64,000 nucleotides of DNA. Source: Myroides albus (lineage in GTDB: Bacteria; Bacteroidota; Bacteroidia; Flavobacteriales; Flavobacteriaceae). The position numbers and the translations under genes were made by a program. Numbering within the stretch: the stretch's first letter is position 1; each line of letters starts with the position of its first letter. Below are positions 63,179-64,000 of this stretch, piece after piece. The stretch covers positions 51,280-115,279 of the forward strand of contig NZ_WMJX01000008.1 in NCBI RefSeq assembly GCF_009711045.1, in the 5' to 3' direction. The notes under the pieces were generated by a model that ran no database searches, had not been told where the DNA came from, and worked only from the letters and a program-made list of their open reading frames with translations.

Positions 63179-64000
63179 ATGAATTATAAAGCATTATTAA
63201 AGAATAGTTTATTGGGACTTGTCTTGGTAGGTAGCGCACAGGTAGCTACAGCTCAACAAGATCCTCAATTTACACAGTATATGTATAATCCCTCACAGAT
63301 AAACCCTGCTTATGCCGGGAGCAGAGGGACACTGAATATCTTCGGACACTACAGAACCCAGTGGGTAGGTATGGAGGGGGCACCAAAGACAGCAAGTGTT
63401 TCTGCCAACACACCTATTGGTGAATCAGGTATGGGATTAGGAGTTAATTTTACCAATGACAGATTAGGGGCAATGGATGAGAACAATATTTCGATTGACT
63501 TATCTTATGCAATTGATATTAACTATGAGTATAAATTGGCTTTTGGATTAAAGACCACAGCTAATTTAATGAGTGTAGATTTTACAAAGCTTAGAATATT
63601 TGACGGTAGTGACAAAGTAAATGACAATGTCAATAATCAGTTTACTCCAAATATTGGAGCAGGGGTTTACCTTTATTCTGATAAATCTTATGTTGGTATT
63701 TCTGTTCCTAACTTTTTAACGACTGATCGCTATGATGACAATGAGTTTACTACTCTACGTCAAAAAGCACACTTTTACTTAATGGGGGGATATGTATTTG
63801 AACTCAACCCAAGTTTGAAGTTCAAACCAGCAACTCTTATTAAAGTAGTGGAAGGGGCTCCGCTGCAAGTAGATTTGACTGCAAATTTCTTGTTCTTGGA
63901 TAAGTTCACTGTAGGAGCAGCTTACCGTTGGGATGCTGCAGTAAGTGGACTTGTAGGGTTCCAAGTGAATGAAAATCTGTTTGTAGGTTATTCTTATGAT
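63179..64000 (+). CDS. PorP/SprF family T9SS outer-membrane protein, 3' end outside the window
   Basis: The gene starts at the ATG at 63179 and stays open for 274 codons to the window edge. It has a signal peptide ending TAQQ, the family opening DPQFTQYMYNPSQINPAYAG, then GTLNIFGHYRTQWVGMEGAP and repeated amphipathic strands (LGVNFTNDRLGAMDENN; YAIDINYEYKLAFGLKT) of a barrel. PorP/SprF proteins pair with type B-sorted substrates such as SprB; here the preceding gene is the evident client. It is probably cotranscribed with it. Confidence 0.92.
   Translation, partial: MNYKALLKNSLLGLVLVGSAQVATAQQDPQFTQYMYNPSQINPAYAGSRGTLNIFGHYRTQWVGMEGAPKTASVSANTPIGESGMGLGVNFTNDRLGAMDENNISIDLSYAIDINYEYKLAFGLKTTANLMSVDFTKLRIFDGSDKVNDNVNNQFTPNIGAGVYLYSDKSYVGISVPNFLTTDRYDDNEFTTLRQKAHFYLMGGYVFELNPSLKFKPATLIKVVEGAPLQVDLTANFLFLDKFTVGAAYRWDAAVSGLVGFQVNENLFVGYSYD

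Overview
The window reads as chromosome of a low-GC Bacteroidota bacterium of the family Flavobacteriaceae, most likely Myroides or a close relative (inferred from memory of gene content and protein style, not from a search). Supporting signs are promoters of the TTG...TAnnTTTG type, type IX secretion (T9SS) components (a type B sorting domain and a PorP/SprF protein), surface lipoproteins beginning CSSDDN, bacillithiol synthesis (BshA) and a fused aspartokinase-homoserine dehydrogenase.

Region 1 (1-18 kb) is housekeeping. It holds the end of a sugar kinase-like gene, methylglyoxal synthase, a DUF3857 protein, RidA and LptD on the minus strand, then an N-acetylmuramoyl-L-alanine amidase, an MCE/MlaD protein, two Fe-S oxidoreductase subunits, a small conserved protein and a GH3/beta-lactamase-like fusion, followed by BshA, a DUF1963 protein and a DUF3137 membrane protein. 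Region 2 (18-26.3 kb) holds a minus-strand orphan gene, a dispersed repeat built of 11-bp units, and the thrABC operon. That operon is preceded by an unannotated 35-codon Thr/Ser-rich leader peptide with mutually exclusive hairpins, a classical attenuator layout. A CNNM/CBS protein and a Nudix hydrolase follow.

Region 3 (26.3-31.8 kb) is the most unusual. It is an AT-rich four-gene cassette: a WYL regulator, a membrane protein with an HNH-like motif, a tail-anchored coiled-coil protein with a perfectly phased 141-bp internal repeat, and a CbxX-type AAA+ ATPase. The genes are nearly contiguous and look like a mobile defence or stress module of a kind I cannot name. Region 4 (31.8-39.5 kb) holds gamma-glutamyltransferase, three CSSDDN lipoproteins, an LRR-like orphan and a Crp-type regulator with a carboxymuconolactone decarboxylase-like partner.

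Region 5 (39.7-64 kb) is devoted to the cell surface. One cluster (39.7-46.7 kb) holds a secreted coiled-coil-ended protein and two large paralogues, the first interrupted by an in-frame TGA exactly where its sister has Cys. A middle stretch holds a Bcr/CflA-type exporter, an AraC regulator, the second copy of the 11-bp-unit repeat in inverted orientation, and a membrane LuxR-type regulator. After 1.6 kb of non-coding DNA, a second cluster encodes a 2065-residue modular surface protein, two further exported proteins, a type B-sorted T9SS protein and a PorP/SprF partner running off the window end. Several of the exported proteins share a short N-terminal module of the form LDLDSSTRGFxMPRM.
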